Numbered from the stretch's first letter, positions 34,645 to 44,471 are shown. The stretch is 64,000 nt of DNA from Hominiventricola aquisgranensis (GCF_040096225.1 NZ_JBBMFC010000019.1:1-64000), one strand, 5' to 3'. Program-made: numbers and translations. The notes: a model not told the origin generated them from the letters alone.

Positions 34645-36858
34645 ATGTTTAATAATTTAAAAGTAAAGAAAAAGTTATTGGTCGGTTATGGAATTGTACT
34701 GATCATGACTGTTTTGATAGCTGTATTTTCCATGTTCCAGTTAAAGAAGACGAATGAAAATCTTGAAAATTTTATGGTGGGTTCGTTAAAAGCAGATGAC
34801 CTGATTAAAGATAACCGGATTGAGAGTAATGTAGCAGCACGTTATCTCCGGGATATGGTTATTGAAAAAGATGACCGTGATTATGCGGAAAAAACTGCAA
34901 AAGTACAGGAAAATATCGCTACAATCAAGAATAATTTTGAGACACTTCAGTCAATGGATGTTTTGGATCAGGATGCGCTGAATGAGTATCAGAATGCAAT
35001 GGAAGGATGGTTTGATATTGGGGATAAAGTTCTTTCATTACTGAATGAGAACAAGAGAGAGGAAGCACAAGAGGTCGTTCTGGAAGAATGTACCCCTGCT
35101 TTGGATAAAGCGGTTAAGTTTGTGACACCTCTGAATGAGGAGACGGAACAGATCCGTACAAAGACAATGACGGAGAGTATGGATAGAACCAATAAATCCT
35201 TGTTTATGCTGATGTTCATGACAGCGGTAGCAATTGCAATTGGAATGTGGATCTGCTTGAAAGTGACAAAAGCAATTGTGAAGCCGGTTACAGAGGTTGT
35301 AAATGCAATGGTAGGGATTGCTGATGGACATATGAAACAGGAACTTACCTACGAGTCGAAAGATGAACTTGGAGCATTGGTCAACAGTGTAGGAAAGACT
35401 TGCAGTGTTTTGGAAGAAGTGATCCATGATCTTACCCGTCTGATGGGAGAGATGGCAAAAGGGAATTTTGATCTCCAGACTGAAGATGAGATTTATAAAG
35501 GAGATCTGACTCCGATTCTGACATCCATTCGGCAGATGAATTATAATCTGAGTAATACATTGACACAGGTTCAGCAGATTTCAGAGCAGGTAGCCGAGGG
35601 ATCCGATCAGGTATCTTCCGGAGCACAGAATCTCTCTGAAGCGTCTGCAGAACAGGCAAGTTCTGTAGAAGAACTTGCGGCAACTATCACGGAGATTTCT
35701 GAAAATATCAAGCGGACAGCGGATAATGCAAAAGAAGCTAGTGAGAAGGTAAATTCTGCACAGGATGCATTGACAGTATCCAATGATCAGATGCAGGAAA
35801 TGATCCAGGCGATGTCTGTGATCAGTCATAAGTCGGAAGATATCGGGAAGATTATCAAAACAATCGAAGATATTGCATTCCAGACGAATATTCTGGCGTT
35901 GAATGCGGCGGTAGAAGCTGCGCGTGCAGGGGAAGCAGGACGTGGATTTGCAGTTGTTGCAGATGAAGTGCGGAATCTGGCATCTAAGAGCGCTGAGGCA
36001 GCTAAAAACACAACGGGTCTGATCGAGGGAACAATTGAAGCTGTCAATAATGGAACAGATATAGCAAATCGTACGGCACAGGCTCTTGTAGAGACTGTGG
36101 AAAGCGCTGGAACTGTTGTAACCTATGTAGACGATATTTCTACTTCGGCAGCGGAACAGGCGGAGTCTATTTTCCAGGTACGTCAGGGAGTAGACCAGAT
36201 TGCCGGAATCGTCCAGACAAATTCGGCTACTGCAGAAGAGAGTGCAGCGGCGAGTGAGGAACTGTCAGCACAGGCACAGACGCTCAAGAATCTGGTAGAA
36301 GTATTTAATTTAAGAAAAGACAGCGTTTATGCAGCAACACCTACATCTTCTCATCAAAAATCTGTTTATCATCCGACAGCCTTGACAAGTTCTGCAGCCA
36401 CTGTCGTGCCGTCTGGAAATTTAGCGCCGACTTCAGGAAAGGCGTTAAAGGTAAAACGATATGAATGGGATGAAAGTTTGGAAACAGGAAATCAGTTGAT
36501 TGACAGTCAGCACAAAGAATTTATCCGAAGAATCAATAATTTACTGGAAGCATGTTCCTTGGGGAAAGGACGTGATGAAATCCATTCTGCTGCGCAGTTC
36601 TTGACGGAGTATACCGATAAACATTTCGCTGACGAAGAAAAATTGCAGAAGCAGTATGCTTATCCGGATCGTGTGAACCATAAGAAAATGCACGAAGGTT
36701 TTAAAAAGACAGTAAAGGAAATTAATGAAAGATTGGAAAAGGAAGGCTCGAGTGTCGCATTGGTTGGAAAAATCAATTCTGATGTGGCAGGATGGCTGAT
36801 CAATCACATTAAAAAGCAAGATGTAAAAGTTGCGAAGCATATTGAAGAAAATTCATAA
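34645..36858 (+). CDS. Methyl-accepting chemotaxis protein with C-terminal hemerythrin domain
   Basis: 737 aa. Sensor, HAMP and signalling domains resemble the preceding receptor (tip motif again QTNILALNAAVEAAR). From about residue 600 a bacteriohemerythrin domain follows: WDES...DSQH, HFADEE, HKKMH and HIKKQD give the full His/Asp/Glu ligand set (H, HxxxE, HxxxH, HxxxxD). This resembles Desulfovibrio DcrH and suggests oxygen sensing or binding by a receptor in an anaerobe. A terminator follows. Confidence 0.95.
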   Translation: MFNNLKVKKKLLVGYGIVLIMTVLIAVFSMFQLKKTNENLENFMVGSLKADDLIKDNRIESNVAARYLRDMVIEKDDRDYAEKTAKVQENIATIKNNFETLQSMDVLDQDALNEYQNAMEGWFDIGDKVLSLLNENKREEAQEVVLEECTPALDKAVKFVTPLNEETEQIRTKTMTESMDRTNKSLFMLMFMTAVAIAIGMWICLKVTKAIVKPVTEVVNAMVGIADGHMKQELTYESKDELGALVNSVGKTCSVLEEVIHDLTRLMGEMAKGNFDLQTEDEIYKGDLTPILTSIRQMNYNLSNTLTQVQQISEQVAEGSDQVSSGAQNLSEASAEQASSVEELAATITEISENIKRTADNAKEASEKVNSAQDALTVSNDQMQEMIQAMSVISHKSEDIGKIIKTIEDIAFQTNILALNAAVEAARAGEAGRGFAVVADEVRNLASKSAEAAKNTTGLIEGTIEAVNNGTDIANRTAQALVETVESAGTVVTYVDDISTSAAEQAESIFQVRQGVDQIAGIVQTNSATAEESAAASEELSAQAQTLKNLVEVFNLRKDSVYAATPTSSHQKSVYHPTALTSSAATVVPSGNLAPTSGKALKVKRYEWDESLETGNQLIDSQHKEFIRRINNLLEACSLGKGRDEIHSAAQFLTEYTDKHFADEEKLQKQYAYPDRVNHKKMHEGFKKTVKEINERLEKEGSSVALVGKINSDVAGWLINHIKKQDVKVAKHIEENS

Positions 36859-36868
36859 TGTAATGAAA

Positions 36869-36912
36869 GAACGGGGATTTCTGTCAGGAGCGGAAATCCC
36901 CGTTCTTTTTTT
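36869..36912 (+). terminator. Terminator of the receptor operon
   Basis: GAACGGGGATTTC (36869-36881) pairs perfectly with GAAATCCCCGTTC (36893-36905) and is followed by seven T residues. Confidence 0.9.
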
Positions 36913-37020
36913 GGCTGAGGGGAAGTTGCATGTTTTGGGGATATTTTGAAGCTACGAAAAAATGGACAGCAACGATCCGGAACTGGGCACAGGTCTATGG
37001 AGTATTTGTCCCATCTTTTC

Positions 37021-37248
37021 TTAGATTTTCGGATCGTCTAATAATTGGCTGAGTATTTGCAACGGAATGGTTTTGGCGGCGGCTTTATTCTCTTCAGCGG
37101 CTTTCACAAGCTCAGACCGGAGAATGAGGACGTCCCTTGGGGCGTTGATCGCAAGGTTTACGGAGTCGGAACTGATTTCGGAGATCGTAATCGTCACTTC
37201 ATTACCGATAGTCAATGATTGCCCTTTTTTACGTTGTAATATAAGCAT
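37021..37248 (-). CDS. csrA: Carbon storage regulator CsrA
   Basis: 75 aa RNA-binding dimer. The family start MLILQRKKGQSLTIG and the PRDVLILRSEL motif are present. It represses translation of flagellin-type mRNAs by binding GGA motifs and is antagonised by FliW, encoded 5 bp upstream on the same transcript. The fliC leader in this window carries matching sites. Confidence 0.97.
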   Translation of the reverse strand: MLILQRKKGQSLTIGNEVTITISEISSDSVNLAINAPRDVLILRSELVKAAEENKAAAKTIPLQILSQLLDDPKI

Positions 37249-37253
37249 AGTAT

Positions 37254-37691
37254 TTACTCCCTCCCGTTTGCAGGTATTGCGTGTTTAAAGCTGTAAGCAG
37301 GTTCGTCCAGAATAATCTGTTTTCCGGTTCGGTTCCGGACGTTTATCGCCAAAGGAGCTTTCAGATTAACCGTAGAGTCAGTTAAAGATTCATTCAGCAC
37401 ACAGATCACATAGTAAGAAATATCGTCCTCACATGTAAGATTCAAGTCTTTTTTGTCCTTTTCGGATAACACCGGGGAATAGTCGGGGAAAAAGCGAAAA
37501 GGATTCATCAAAATGAAAGAAAGTGTCTCATCATCTGTGCTCTGGAAAGAAAGAAGAGAATCGGTTGTCTCGTGGAAAGGGAGCGGAAGAAAATTCTTAT
37601 AGGATTCAAATCCAAACAATCCATCCGGTAAGTAGATAAGATCTTCTGGATCATAAGACAGCGAACCGAAATATTTTGCATTTATTTTCAT
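37254..37691 (-). CDS. fliW: Flagellar assembly factor FliW
   Basis: 145 aa, normal FliW length. Family patterns LIYLPDGLFGFESYKNFLPLP near residue 20 and NLKAPLAINVRNRTGKQIIL near residue 115 are clear. FliW binds flagellin and CsrA in alternation, coupling flagellin synthesis to export. Its stop is 5 bp from csrA, whose SD lies in the fliW end. Confidence 0.95.
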   Translation of the reverse strand: MKINAKYFGSLSYDPEDLIYLPDGLFGFESYKNFLPLPFHETTDSLLSFQSTDDETLSFILMNPFRFFPDYSPVLSEKDKKDLNLTCEDDISYYVICVLNESLTDSTVNLKAPLAINVRNRTGKQIILDEPAYSFKHAIPANGRE

Positions 37692-37724
37692 CTTTATACC
37701 TCCGTAGAAAGAAACGTAAGGGCA

Positions 37725-38330
37725 TTAAGCCCTTACGTCTAATGGTTTGTAATTTGGAGCGGCGCTTGGGGGGACATAAAGCGGATCCCCGACATATTCG
37801 ATATGCACATCCGGATGCTGCGTGATCGACATTTCGATATTTCCGGGGATAAATTGGAAATCTCCCTGTGCAACTTTTAAATCGAATGTTAATTTATCCA
37901 TTTCATAGTTTAATGTCAGATCAGGTTCCTGATAGGTAATATTTACAGGAGCAGACGGGATAAATCCCAACTGAAATTCTCCGGTAGGCATTTGTGTCCG
38001 CTGTCTGAAAATCTGTCCGAGCAGTTCGCCTCCATCTCCAGGTTTTAGCAATTGTTGTCCCTCCTGCGCATATTGTGCGGTTGCCTGTTGTGCCGCTTGC
38101 AATCCTTTTTGGGCAGTCTGTGAAATACTGCGTTTTAAGGTTGGTACAACAGAATTTCTGGCTTCATAAGTGTCCAGATTCAGTTTTGCCGGACGACTCT
38201 TGATCGAAAATTCGCCAGGAGTTCTGTCCATATCCAAAGAGGCAGTAGAGTTGGAGTATTCTAAACGGGCATTCTGGATTTTTAATTGATATTCCAAAGG
38301 AATGGTTGTGATTTTGAGTAATTGTTCCAT
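37725..38330 (-). CDS. DUF6470 family flagellar-locus protein (YviE-like)
   Basis: 201 aa from ATG 38330 (SD GGGGGGATC). No signal peptide or membrane helix. An N-terminal conserved half (ending near RSISQTAQKG) is joined to a beta-rich C-terminal half. The same gene order flgL-yviE-fliW-csrA occurs in Bacillus subtilis. Its function is not established. Confidence 0.85.
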   Translation of the reverse strand: MEQLLKITTIPLEYQLKIQNARLEYSNSTASLDMDRTPGEFSIKSRPAKLNLDTYEARNSVVPTLKRSISQTAQKGLQAAQQATAQYAQEGQQLLKPGDGGELLGQIFRQRTQMPTGEFQLGFIPSAPVNITYQEPDLTLNYEMDKLTFDLKVAQGDFQFIPGNIEMSITQHPDVHIEYVGDPLYVPPSAAPNYKPLDVRA

Positions 38331-38378
38331 ACAGATCCCCCCTGTCATAAATGATTTATATACATGAATGTATATGTA

Positions 38379-39416
38379 CTATTTCATAAAATCAATAAAG
38401 GATGGAGAGAAAATACTGGTTCCGACTTTCAGTGCGGCATTATAAGCGTATTGAGCCCAGGAATACTGAGTGATCGCGTCCGCCATGTCGATATTAACTA
38501 CATTGTCTAATTGTGTTGTCAGATTCAGCTTATCGGTCTCCAACCGGTCTTTTGTTGCGGTAAGGAATTGGGATTTTGTTCCCAATGTTGTCACTTGTTC
38601 CAGAACGTTATTGCGTCCGTCATCAAAAGCGTTCAGAAGCTTTTCCAATTCAGCCTGATCGAAAGGTTCTTTTTCAAGGGTATCGGCGATCTGACCTGCA
38701 AGGAGAACCATATTTTTTGTTGTGCCGTCGGCTGTTTTTCCATATCCGGCAACATTGATACCAGGCAGGCTTGTATTAAAAGCGCTGGACGGATCGATCT
38801 CGCCGGTCTTGTCATTGACAGTAAGACCAAATCCCAGATCAAGATACACACTTTCTTCCGAGAGCTGCTTTAAAGTATCCATTGTTTTCTGATAATCCGG
38901 ATCATTCGGGTCCGGGTCTACATTGACACCGCGATAAGTCAGGATCTGTTTGCCATTGGCATCCGTCGTCAGGGAAAACGGCGGAGTTGCCGCATCGGCT
39001 CCGCCAAAAGCATAACGTCCCTCATAGGAGGCATTCAGGCTCAGGAGCAGGCTTTCCTGTGCGCCTCTCCATGCGTCCGCATATGTTTTTCGTGTCTCGG
39101 CGTCGGCATTGGTGCCATTTAATGCTTCCAGACCATATTGCTTGCTTAAAGTCAGGGCAAGATCGCTGATCTGCATAGCGGCGTCTTCCTGCGAATCCAA
39201 AAAGGATTGTGTATTCTGAGCCGTAGAAATATAATCAAGATTCTTTACATATTTTCGTTCCAGTGTAGCGGCGCGAAGCGCACTTCCGGGATTCTCCGCA
39301 GAAGAAACAAACTGACGTCCGGTCATGACTTTGTTCCGGGCAGTGTCCAGATTCGCCATGGAAGTTCCAAGATTGGAACGATAATTACGCAGGATAGCAT
39401 TCGTAGTAATTCGCAT
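38379..39416 (-). CDS. flgL: Hook-filament junction protein FlgL
   Basis: 345 aa flagellin-like junction protein. N-terminal helical motif: YRSNLGTSMANLDTARNKVMTG-type (key residues NYRSNLGTSM and MTGRQFVSS). C-terminal region: DMADAITQYSWAQYAYNAALKVG (key NIDMADAI). It links FlgK to the filament. SD AAGGAGGA precedes the ATG. Confidence 0.95.
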   Translation of the reverse strand: MRITTNAILRNYRSNLGTSMANLDTARNKVMTGRQFVSSAENPGSALRAATLERKYVKNLDYISTAQNTQSFLDSQEDAAMQISDLALTLSKQYGLEALNGTNADAETRKTYADAWRGAQESLLLSLNASYEGRYAFGGADAATPPFSLTTDANGKQILTYRGVNVDPDPNDPDYQKTMDTLKQLSEESVYLDLGFGLTVNDKTGEIDPSSAFNTSLPGINVAGYGKTADGTTKNMVLLAGQIADTLEKEPFDQAELEKLLNAFDDGRNNVLEQVTTLGTKSQFLTATKDRLETDKLNLTTQLDNVVNIDMADAITQYSWAQYAYNAALKVGTSIFSPSFIDFMK

Positions 39417-39436
39417 GATTTTTTGATTCCTCCTTA

Positions 39437-41032
39437 TTATCTTCCGACAATGCCGGTCTTATTGATCAAAGTATCCAGCGCTTCATCCAGCGTGGTCATC
39501 AGTCGGGCCGCGGCAGTATAAGACTGGTTATAATGCATCAGATCCATACCCTCTTCATCCAACTGGACGCCGGAAACGCCGTCTCTTGTACTTGCCGTCT
39601 GTTTTAATACAGAAATCTGATTCTGCACTGTAGTGTTGGCAGATTTTAAATCAATAGCCAGTGTATTTTCCAGACTGGCAAAGCAGTCATAAAAGCTGCC
39701 GGTGAAAAAGGACACGCCGTTGCTTTCAAACTTCTGCGGATCTTTTAAGGCATTGATCATATTTAGAATGTTACTGGTATCGGTAGAACCGATTTCTCCG
39801 TTTACCACTTTCTTGGAAATCGTAATCCCATAATCGCTGCGCATCCAGCCGTCTGCGATCTTGATGTTGGAAGCACTGAAATCGGCATTTGGATCGATCT
39901 TTTCAAATAGTGGACACATCTTAGCCGGAACATCCTCAAGGATCGGATCGCCATTCTTATCGACCGTGTAATTTCCATTCTGATCTTTCTTAACAGGTAT
40001 GTTCAAAGCATTGAATGTCTCTGCAAATGTTTTGACGAGGGAATCCAAAGTTGTTTGATAATATCCGAGTCCGTTCACAGAGGAACCGCCCTTGTCGAAA
40101 GCACCGGAATCATTCAGGATATCTAACGTCCCCTTGAGCGTACCGGACGGGATCGTATCGGTAATGTCGGCAGTGCCGCTTCCGTTGGCGCCGGTGATCG
40201 AGAGACGGACCGGATGTCCGGAAATGTCGGCGCTCAGAGATCCGCAGTCTGTATCGCTTACCAAGGTGAAAGTCTGTCCGTCGGTTCCGGTATAGTAAAC
40301 GTTCGGAACTTCCAGAAACTGACCGGGAGCGATCTCACGGGATTCATATTTTACAGAGAGCGGGAGATAACTTGCAAGCTGATCCAGAAGATCATTTCTC
40401 TGATCCTGAAGTTCAAGAGCCGGATTTCCGAGCACCTGACTGTTTTTAATGTTTTTATTGAGCTCTGCGATATTTTCCAGCATCTGATTGACGTCGGCAA
40501 CATCATTGGACTGGAAGTCATTTGTCATCTCATCCGTGATATCCTGTAACCGCTTTGCGTTATCATGGAAAAGATTCAGAAGAATCTGCATATTAGAACG
40601 AACGGTTGTGTCGATCTCTTTTGCGTTCGGTTCTTCCGAATATTTCTGCAGTGCGGATGAGATATCGCGAAGTGCGGCGCGGACGCCGTCCAGACTTGCC
40701 TCGTCAAAAATACCGGTAAGCTGCTCATATCCTGCAGCCAATGAGTCGGTTGTACCGAGCTTACTCATCTGGTTGCGGTACTGAACGTCCAAAAACGGAT
40801 CTCTGAGCTGGGAGATCCCGGTAACTTCGACACCATATCCGACTTTTGCGCCATTCTTTGAGCTGTAAAAACTTGCGCCGTTGTTATTCAGACTGCTGAT
40901 CTCCAAACGCTGTTTGGAATAACCACGGGTATTGATATTGGCAATATTCTGACCGGTAACATCCAGCGCGCGCTGACTGGCAGACATGGCCAATTGTGCA
41001 GTTGTAAAGCCGGCAAATGTAGAACGTATCAT
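39437..41032 (-). CDS. flgK: Hook-filament junction protein FlgK
   Basis: 531 aa. N-terminal motif: ALDVTGQNIANINTRGYSKQR; C-terminal motif: LMHYNQSYTAAARLMTTLDE. It joins the hook to FlgL. The central variable domain includes FYSSKNGAKVGYGVEVTGI. SD AAGGAGGA precedes the ATG. It lies between flgN and flgL, as usual. Confidence 0.96.
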   Translation of the reverse strand: MIRSTFAGFTTAQLAMSASQRALDVTGQNIANINTRGYSKQRLEISSLNNNGASFYSSKNGAKVGYGVEVTGISQLRDPFLDVQYRNQMSKLGTTDSLAAGYEQLTGIFDEASLDGVRAALRDISSALQKYSEEPNAKEIDTTVRSNMQILLNLFHDNAKRLQDITDEMTNDFQSNDVADVNQMLENIAELNKNIKNSQVLGNPALELQDQRNDLLDQLASYLPLSVKYESREIAPGQFLEVPNVYYTGTDGQTFTLVSDTDCGSLSADISGHPVRLSITGANGSGTADITDTIPSGTLKGTLDILNDSGAFDKGGSSVNGLGYYQTTLDSLVKTFAETFNALNIPVKKDQNGNYTVDKNGDPILEDVPAKMCPLFEKIDPNADFSASNIKIADGWMRSDYGITISKKVVNGEIGSTDTSNILNMINALKDPQKFESNGVSFFTGSFYDCFASLENTLAIDLKSANTTVQNQISVLKQTASTRDGVSGVQLDEEGMDLMHYNQSYTAAARLMTTLDEALDTLINKTGIVGR

Positions 41033-41059
41033 ACGAACAAAATCCTCCTTAAACTATTG

Positions 41060-41524
41060 TTAAACAAAACGATTCGTGAAATGTGTTTCATCTGGTTTGT
41101 TTGTACCGGATGCGGAATATACGCCGGCATCCGGCTGACCGGAATTTAAAACAGACCGGATCTTGTGTAAATTCACAGAGATCGCATCCTGTGCGCTTGC
41201 ATTGATCGATTGGAATATACGCACTTTTTCGGAAAGTTCCTGAAATAAAGGAGTGAGTTCTTCTTTTACTTCATCCGGAACTCTGGATAAGATCTCTCTG
41301 AACTTTAAATCCTTCATCTTCAACTTTCTCTGAAGGGTATCACGCTGCTGCTCCAGTCCGCGCAGACGGAGCACAAATGCCTGTTCCTTTTTCATACAAT
41401 CTTCCAGGATGGAAAGATCGTTTGCTACCGCTGCATCGAGTTTCTGCTGTTCCACCGTGGTCAGCGATCGGAACAGATCGATAAAATCATGTATCAGAGA
41501 GATGAATTCTGTGTAATGATCCAT
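41060..41524 (-). CDS. flgN: FlgN-type export chaperone for FlgK/FlgL
   Basis: 154 aa, mostly helical (about residues 5-115) with a Ser/Pro-rich tail. Size, helical pattern (LTTVEQQKLDAAVANDLSILEDCMKKEQA) and position between flgM and flgK identify it. Its ATG overlaps the flgM stop by one base. Confidence 0.9.
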   Translation of the reverse strand: MDHYTEFISLIHDFIDLFRSLTTVEQQKLDAAVANDLSILEDCMKKEQAFVLRLRGLEQQRDTLQRKLKMKDLKFREILSRVPDEVKEELTPLFQELSEKVRIFQSINASAQDAISVNLHKIRSVLNSGQPDAGVYSASGTNKPDETHFTNRFV

Positions 41525-41841
41525 TATTCAACCGCCTCCTTGCACAGAAGCATCCGTGATGCGATCGCAGAAGCATCGATCTTGTAAGTATGGGAAGAAA
41601 TCTGCTCCTTTAGTTCGTTCAGTCTGGCGTCCGAAACCGGAATCCGAACGTCGGATGCCAGTTCTTTGGAGATCGCGGCGGCAAATGTCCGCTCGGCAAT
41701 CTGTCTCGGTTCAGACTGGATCGAAATCGCATCAAAAGATTTCTCGTCGTTTTTAGGAAGCGAAGAGCTGGAGTGCCCTTTTGTGCGGATATTAAGACCG
41801 GCATAGCCAGGCGTTAGATTATTAGCATTTGAAATTTTCAT
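41524..41841 (-). CDS. flgM: Anti-sigma28 factor FlgM
   Basis: 105 aa. The N-terminal half is disordered, as is usual for FlgM, which is exported through the completed hook to release FliA. The C-terminal pattern VSDARLNELKEQISSHTYKID matches the FlgM sigma-binding helices. It is first in the flgM-flgN-flgK-flgL-DUF6470-fliW-csrA run. Confidence 0.9.
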   Translation of the reverse strand: MKISNANNLTPGYAGLNIRTKGHSSSSLPKNDEKSFDAISIQSEPRQIAERTFAAAISKELASDVRIPVSDARLNELKEQISSHTYKIDASAIASRMLLCKEAVE

Positions 41842-41905
41842 ACAGGACTCCTTTCTATGTCAGACTATAAAGAAAACAATCGCAATAAATTACTAACTAT
41901 ATTAA

Positions 41906-41932
41906 ATATCGGTTAAAACGGAAAAAATAATA
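41906..41932 (-). promoter_or_regulatory. Sigma28-like promoter of flgM
   Basis: On the minus strand TATTATTT (41925-41932), 11 bases, then ACCGATAT (41906-41913), compared with TAAAGTTT-N11-GCCGATAA. Spacing is exact and the -10 has six of eight matches; the -35 is weak. It lies 65 bp before the flgM start, just past the cheB stop. Confidence 0.45.
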
Positions 41933-41935
41933 ATA

Positions 41936-43003
41936 TCAGGATGATTTTTTTAAATGATTTAGCAATACGGACGGGATCTGTTCGCAGCTTGCCTGGATAG
42001 ATACCGCTCCGATATTGTAGGCAACCATCGGCATTCCGTAGACCACGCAGGAGGCTTTGTCCTGCCCGATCGTGAACGCTCCCTTTTTGCGCATTTCCAA
42101 TAATCCCTCCGCTCCGTCTTTTCCCATACCGGTCATGATGATCCCGATCTTGTTGCCGGCTACATTTTTGGCAACGGAACGGAATAAAACGTCCACAGAC
42201 GGCATATGACCGCTGACCTTTTGTCCGGAAAAACAACGGACGGCATAACCGCCGTTTGCAGAGCGAACGACTTCCATTTGCTGGGAACCGGGCGCGATCA
42301 GTACAAGTCCGGGGTGGATCTGGTCGCCGTTTTTCGCTTCACGAACCTCCATCTGGCACAGTTTATTGAGGCGCTGTGCATACATGGCGGTAAATCCCTC
42401 GGGCATATGCTGTGTGATGACCATGCCGGGAATATCGGCAGGAAGCTGTTTTAAAACTGCAAGAGTCGCTTCCGTACCTCCGGTAGATGCGCCAAGCGCA
42501 ATGACCGTGGACTGGAATGAAAGCTGTTTGTCGGCGAACAGAGGCTTTTTTGGCGCGGTAGTGGTAGAAGCGGCAGTTGATGTGGTCCGTTTACGGGAAG
42601 CACATCTTACTTTTGCAAATGAAGCGATGTGGATTTTGGAATTTAAAGCGGAGAAAAATTGTTCTTTGGAAACAATATTCATATCCGGTTTCCTTACAAA
42701 ATCAACGGCGCCGGCTGAAAGTACATCGAATACGTTCAGATTCAGAGAAGATACCAGAACAACCGGGATCGGATGCAGAGGCAGAAAATCTTTTAAGAAA
42801 TCAATTCCGTTTAACCCGGGCATTTCCACATCCATTGTGATCACATCGGGTTTTAAAACCGGGATTTTTTTGCAGGCGTCATAAGCGTTAAATGCATATC
42901 CGACTACCTGGATATCCGGACAGGACGACAAATAGTCGATGATCATTTTACGAAATAAAGAAGAATCGTCGACGACGAATACTTTAATTGTTTTGGATGG
43001 CAT
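41936..43003 (-). CDS. cheB: Protein-glutamate methylesterase CheB
   Basis: 355 aa. An N-terminal receiver domain (phospho-acceptor Asp58 in VITMDVEMPG) is followed by a Ser/Thr/Ala linker and a C-terminal methylesterase domain with nucleophile Ser in GASTGG, His in TQHMP and Asp in MGKDGAEG. It removes receptor methyl groups after phosphorylation by CheA. A hairpin separates it from cheR upstream. Confidence 0.96.
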   Translation of the reverse strand: MPSKTIKVFVVDDSSLFRKMIIDYLSSCPDIQVVGYAFNAYDACKKIPVLKPDVITMDVEMPGLNGIDFLKDFLPLHPIPVVLVSSLNLNVFDVLSAGAVDFVRKPDMNIVSKEQFFSALNSKIHIASFAKVRCASRKRTTSTAASTTTAPKKPLFADKQLSFQSTVIALGASTGGTEATLAVLKQLPADIPGMVITQHMPEGFTAMYAQRLNKLCQMEVREAKNGDQIHPGLVLIAPGSQQMEVVRSANGGYAVRCFSGQKVSGHMPSVDVLFRSVAKNVAGNKIGIIMTGMGKDGAEGLLEMRKKGAFTIGQDKASCVVYGMPMVAYNIGAVSIQASCEQIPSVLLNHLKKSS

Positions 43004-43053
43004 AGTATCATTCCTTTCATTGCGATTTGATAAATCTAAATAAGAAAAGAGAA

Positions 43054-43093
43054 TGCCACACTTTCTCTGAAAATTTAGAAAGACAGTGTGGCA
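43054..43093 (-). terminator. Hairpin between cheR and cheB
   Basis: TGCCACACT (43054-43062) pairs with AGTGTGGCA (43085-43093), extended by TTCT/AGAA. A mixed T/C tail follows on the minus strand. It may partly terminate cheA-cheW-cheR transcription before cheB. Confidence 0.6.
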
Positions 43094-43115
43094 ACTACTG
43101 ACAGGATTTTTTGGA

Positions 43116-43928
43116 TTACTCTTTCCGGTAAGTTGCAGGTCGGAGATATTTGTAAGGCGTACTTTCTTTGTTCAGGCTTTCCGAATGACCGATCAATAAA
43201 TATCCTCCCGGATTCGTAGCGTTGTAGAAACGGTTCACAAGGGAATTTTTTGTTTCCTGGTCAAAGTAGATCATCACATTCCTGCAAAAAATAACGTCAA
43301 ATTTTAGACGAAAACGAATCGGATCCATAAGATTAAAAGTACGGAATATCACGTTAGATTTAATTTCCGGCGATACTGTGTAAAGTCCCGGCGAACCTGC
43401 GGAACGGAAATATTTACTTTTCCATCCGGCAGGCAGGTTTCTTAAGGATGTCTCGTCATATACCGCGTTGGCTGCGGCTTTCAATGCATTCTGGGAAATA
43501 TCGGTCGCAAGGACGCGGGTATCCCACATGGATGCTTTTGATCCGAGATATTCTTTTAAAATCATTGAAATGGTATATGGTTCTTCTCCGGAAGCACAAC
43601 CGGCGCTCCAGATACTAAGCACACGGTCTTTTTTCGTCTGGAGCAGATAAGGCAGTATCACATCTGTAAAAAACTCAAAATGAGATTCCTCACGCATGAA
43701 GTAAGTGTAGTTTGTCGTAAGCTTGTTTAACATCAGTTCCAGATCTTCCGGTTTCTGGTTGCGGATCAGATGATCCACATATGCCTGAAACGACGGAAAA
43801 CCCATGGATAAAATCGTGTTTGATAATCGTCCGAGAATCAACTGCTTCTTCTTTGACAGATCGATCCCATAATTCTGCTTGACAAATCGTACAAGGCGTT
43901 GAAAGTCAGTTTCGGTAATTGTTAGCAT
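43116..43928 (-). CDS. cheR: Chemotaxis methyltransferase CheR
   Basis: 270 aa. An N-terminal helical domain (about residues 1-75) is followed by the SAM-binding methyltransferase domain with SIWSAGCASGEEPYTISM, VLATDISQNAL and FDVIFCRNVMIYFD. It methylates receptor glutamates. GGAGTCC precedes the ATG. Confidence 0.96.
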   Translation of the reverse strand: MLTITETDFQRLVRFVKQNYGIDLSKKKQLILGRLSNTILSMGFPSFQAYVDHLIRNQKPEDLELMLNKLTTNYTYFMREESHFEFFTDVILPYLLQTKKDRVLSIWSAGCASGEEPYTISMILKEYLGSKASMWDTRVLATDISQNALKAAANAVYDETSLRNLPAGWKSKYFRSAGSPGLYTVSPEIKSNVIFRTFNLMDPIRFRLKFDVIFCRNVMIYFDQETKNSLVNRFYNATNPGGYLLIGHSESLNKESTPYKYLRPATYRKE

Positions 43929-43967
43929 TGGTCGGACTCCTTTTTATGTATACTGAAGATATAAGGA

Positions 43968-44447
43968 TCAGTAAACCCGGGCAAGCTGTTCGTGATTAAG
44001 AAAAAGGAGCACGGAGCGTTCGCTCAGCGAGATCATCCCATTGATCAGTTCCTGATGATTTTCCGTCGGAACAGGAGAAATCTGAGCTTTGTCAATGTCG
44101 ATGACTTGCTGTACCGAATCTACAATGATGCCAAGGTTGGTATCATCAATGTTCAGGACGATGATACAGGTTGTACTTGTATAGTCGATGGACGGTTTGC
44201 CCATGCGGAGACGGATATCAATGATCGGGATGATCTGTCCCCGAAGATTGATGATTCCTTTTACATAATCCGCCACCAGTGGAATGATGGTGATCGTATG
44301 GTTGGTAATAATCTCTGTCACATAATTTGTGCTGACTCCAATGGTAAGACCATCGGACATAAATGTCAGAAACCGTTCTGTGGAAGTTGGAATATCCGTT
44401 ACGGAATCCTCTGCGATGGAGTCAATTGCTGTATTTTCATTTGACAT
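43968..44447 (-). CDS. cheW: Chemotaxis coupling protein CheW
   Basis: 159 aa from ATG 44447, correctly spaced after CGGAGGA; an in-frame TTG two codons upstream is rejected. It is a single CheW/SH3-like domain with YVKGIINLRGQIIPIIDIRLRMG (core VKGIINLRGQIIPIID). It links receptors to CheA, whose stop is 24 bp upstream. Confidence 0.95.
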   Translation of the reverse strand: MSNENTAIDSIAEDSVTDIPTSTERFLTFMSDGLTIGVSTNYVTEIITNHTITIIPLVADYVKGIINLRGQIIPIIDIRLRMGKPSIDYTSTTCIIVLNIDDTNLGIIVDSVQQVIDIDKAQISPVPTENHQELINGMISLSERSVLLFLNHEQLARVY

Positions 44448-44471
44448 GGTCAATCCTCCGATTTCAGTAAT

